From: Paenibacillus urinalis
Lineage (GTDB): Bacteria; Bacillota; Bacilli; Paenibacillales; Paenibacillaceae
Length of the DNA stretch: 64,000 nucleotides
Assembly (NCBI RefSeq): GCF_028747985.1
Contig: NZ_CP118108.1
Coordinates: 2,981,501-3,045,500 of the forward strand
Reading direction: 5' to 3'
How positions within the stretch are numbered: the first letter of the stretch is position 1; each line of letters begins with the position of its first letter. The notes under the pieces are model-generated. The model ran no database searches. It saw nothing but the letters and a program-made list of their open reading frames with translations, and was not told where the DNA came from. Both the position numbers and the translations under genes were made by a program. Positions 63,378 to 64,000 of this stretch are shown here, piece after piece.

Positions 63378-64000
63378 ATGAATTTAGATGAACTAATTCG
63401 CAGTGATATTTATGACGGCTCACAAATTCTTGCCGGAGCGGAAGGCTTGTCTCGTCAGGTTGAAACCGTCAATATTATGGATGCTCCCGATATCATACAT
63501 TTCTTGAAGCCTAATGAACTGCTGCTCACCAATGGATTCTTTGTGAAGGCGGCTCCGGATACGCTGCCCAGGCTGATGATGGATATGCAGCAGCTGAATT
63601 GCTCGGGAATCGCCATCAAAACCAAACGTTTTGGCATCACGATTCCGGATGACGTTATTGCTGAAGCAGATCGACTGCATTTTCCAATCATTGAGATCTC
63701 TGAATCCAAATTCTCTCTGGGCGAAATATTACAGAGGTCCACGAGTCTTATACTCGACAACAAAAATGAGGAATTACAATATGCGCTTCATATCCACAAG
63801 CGCTTCTGTGATATGTCGATGCAGGGCAAGAGCATCGCTGACATCGTTGCCGCACTCTCCAAGCTGTTATCCTCACCCATTGTGCTGCTGAACGACAAAC
63901 GTCAGCTGATTACAAGCTCGAAGCTCTCTCCATCCCAACTTGAGGAACTGACCGGAATGATCGCATCAGCGCTAGATTCGACTCATCTTGCTGGCGCCTC
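63378..64000 (+). CDS. PucR family transcriptional regulator, N-terminal part
   Basis: An open frame from ATG at 63378 (GAGGTGAG upstream) runs off the right edge; 207 codons are visible. The N-terminal PucR domain is clear (residues 1-115): GSQILAGAEGLSRQVETVNIMDAPDIIHFLKPNELLLTNGFF and ADRLHFPIIEI. A GAF-like stretch follows from about 150. The missing C-terminus should hold the helix-turn-helix. PucR-type proteins activate purine, proline or amino acid breakdown genes; targets may lie beyond the window. Confidence 0.85.
   Translation, partial: MNLDELIRSDIYDGSQILAGAEGLSRQVETVNIMDAPDIIHFLKPNELLLTNGFFVKAAPDTLPRLMMDMQQLNCSGIAIKTKRFGITIPDDVIAEADRLHFPIIEISESKFSLGEILQRSTSLILDNKNEELQYALHIHKRFCDMSMQGKSIADIVAALSKLLSSPIVLLNDKRQLITSSKLSPSQLEELTGMIASALDSTHLAGA

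Overview
The window looks like chromosome of a spore-forming, low-to-mid GC Bacillales bacterium, most likely Paenibacillus. The clues are strong AAAGGAGG-type ribosome binding sites with many GTG and TTG starts, a tricistronic spore germinant receptor, a bacillithiol-type YpdA reductase, HelD, a LytTR/DUF3021 pair, Rap-like signalling and ykkC (guanidine-I) riboswitches. The genus is inferred; no rRNA or other taxonomic marker is present, and I saw no tRNA, rRNA, prophage or CRISPR array.

Layout. 1-3.1 kb: a TetR gene divergent from a YhgE/Pip-like gene, then a DUF423 membrane protein, a small P-loop protein and an aldo/keto reductase. 3.1-6 kb: an IS200/IS605-type element (tnpA, tnpB, omega-RNA end) sitting between a 5'-truncated ORF and a DUF3885 pseudogene. 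6-8.4 kb: TetR divergent from two SDR dehydrogenases. 8.4-15 kb: FusB-like protein, EcsC, a tyrosine phosphatase, a GyrI-like/WYL regulator pair, and LysE plus a frameshifted AraC gene. 15-24.7 kb: a guanidine island. One guanidine-I riboswitch controls a paired SMR (Gdx-type) exporter. A second controls UAAP1, UAAP2 (carboxyguanidine deiminase type), a 1205-aa urea/guanidine carboxylase and allophanate hydrolase, with a divergent APC permease.

24.8-33.3 kb: serine hydrolase, LytTR and DUF3021 genes, helD, a short UvrA paralogue with an FNR-type reductase. 33.4-38.4 kb: a 58-aa ORF, an MFS gene and a three-gene operon (SqdX-like glycosyltransferase, patatin, SqdB-like enzyme) that looks like sulfolipid synthesis. 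38.6-43.7 kb: TerC, a 34-aa ORF and a gerA-type operon. 43.8-52.7 kb: lactate dehydrogenase, two TetR/DHA2 efflux modules, YpdA and an orphan solute-binding lipoprotein. 52.9-53.9 kb: a TPR Rap-like receptor whose 3' end overlaps a 40-aa secreted-peptide gene. 54-64 kb: alkaline phosphatase, a small secreted protein, NhaC behind an attenuator-like leader, PhzF, an operon of MocR regulator, D-Ala-D-Ala ligase and aminotransferase, a lipoprotein, and the start of a PucR-type regulator.

The best-supported system is the guanidine island: export and degradation are wired to the same ligand by two separate aptamers. The observations most likely to be new are the receptor/peptide pair at 52.9-53.9 kb, the unclassified nhaC leader at 57.75-57.85 kb, and the sulfolipid-type operon carrying a patatin with an altered nucleophile elbow. 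Recognition of families is from memory of their motifs; no database search was run.
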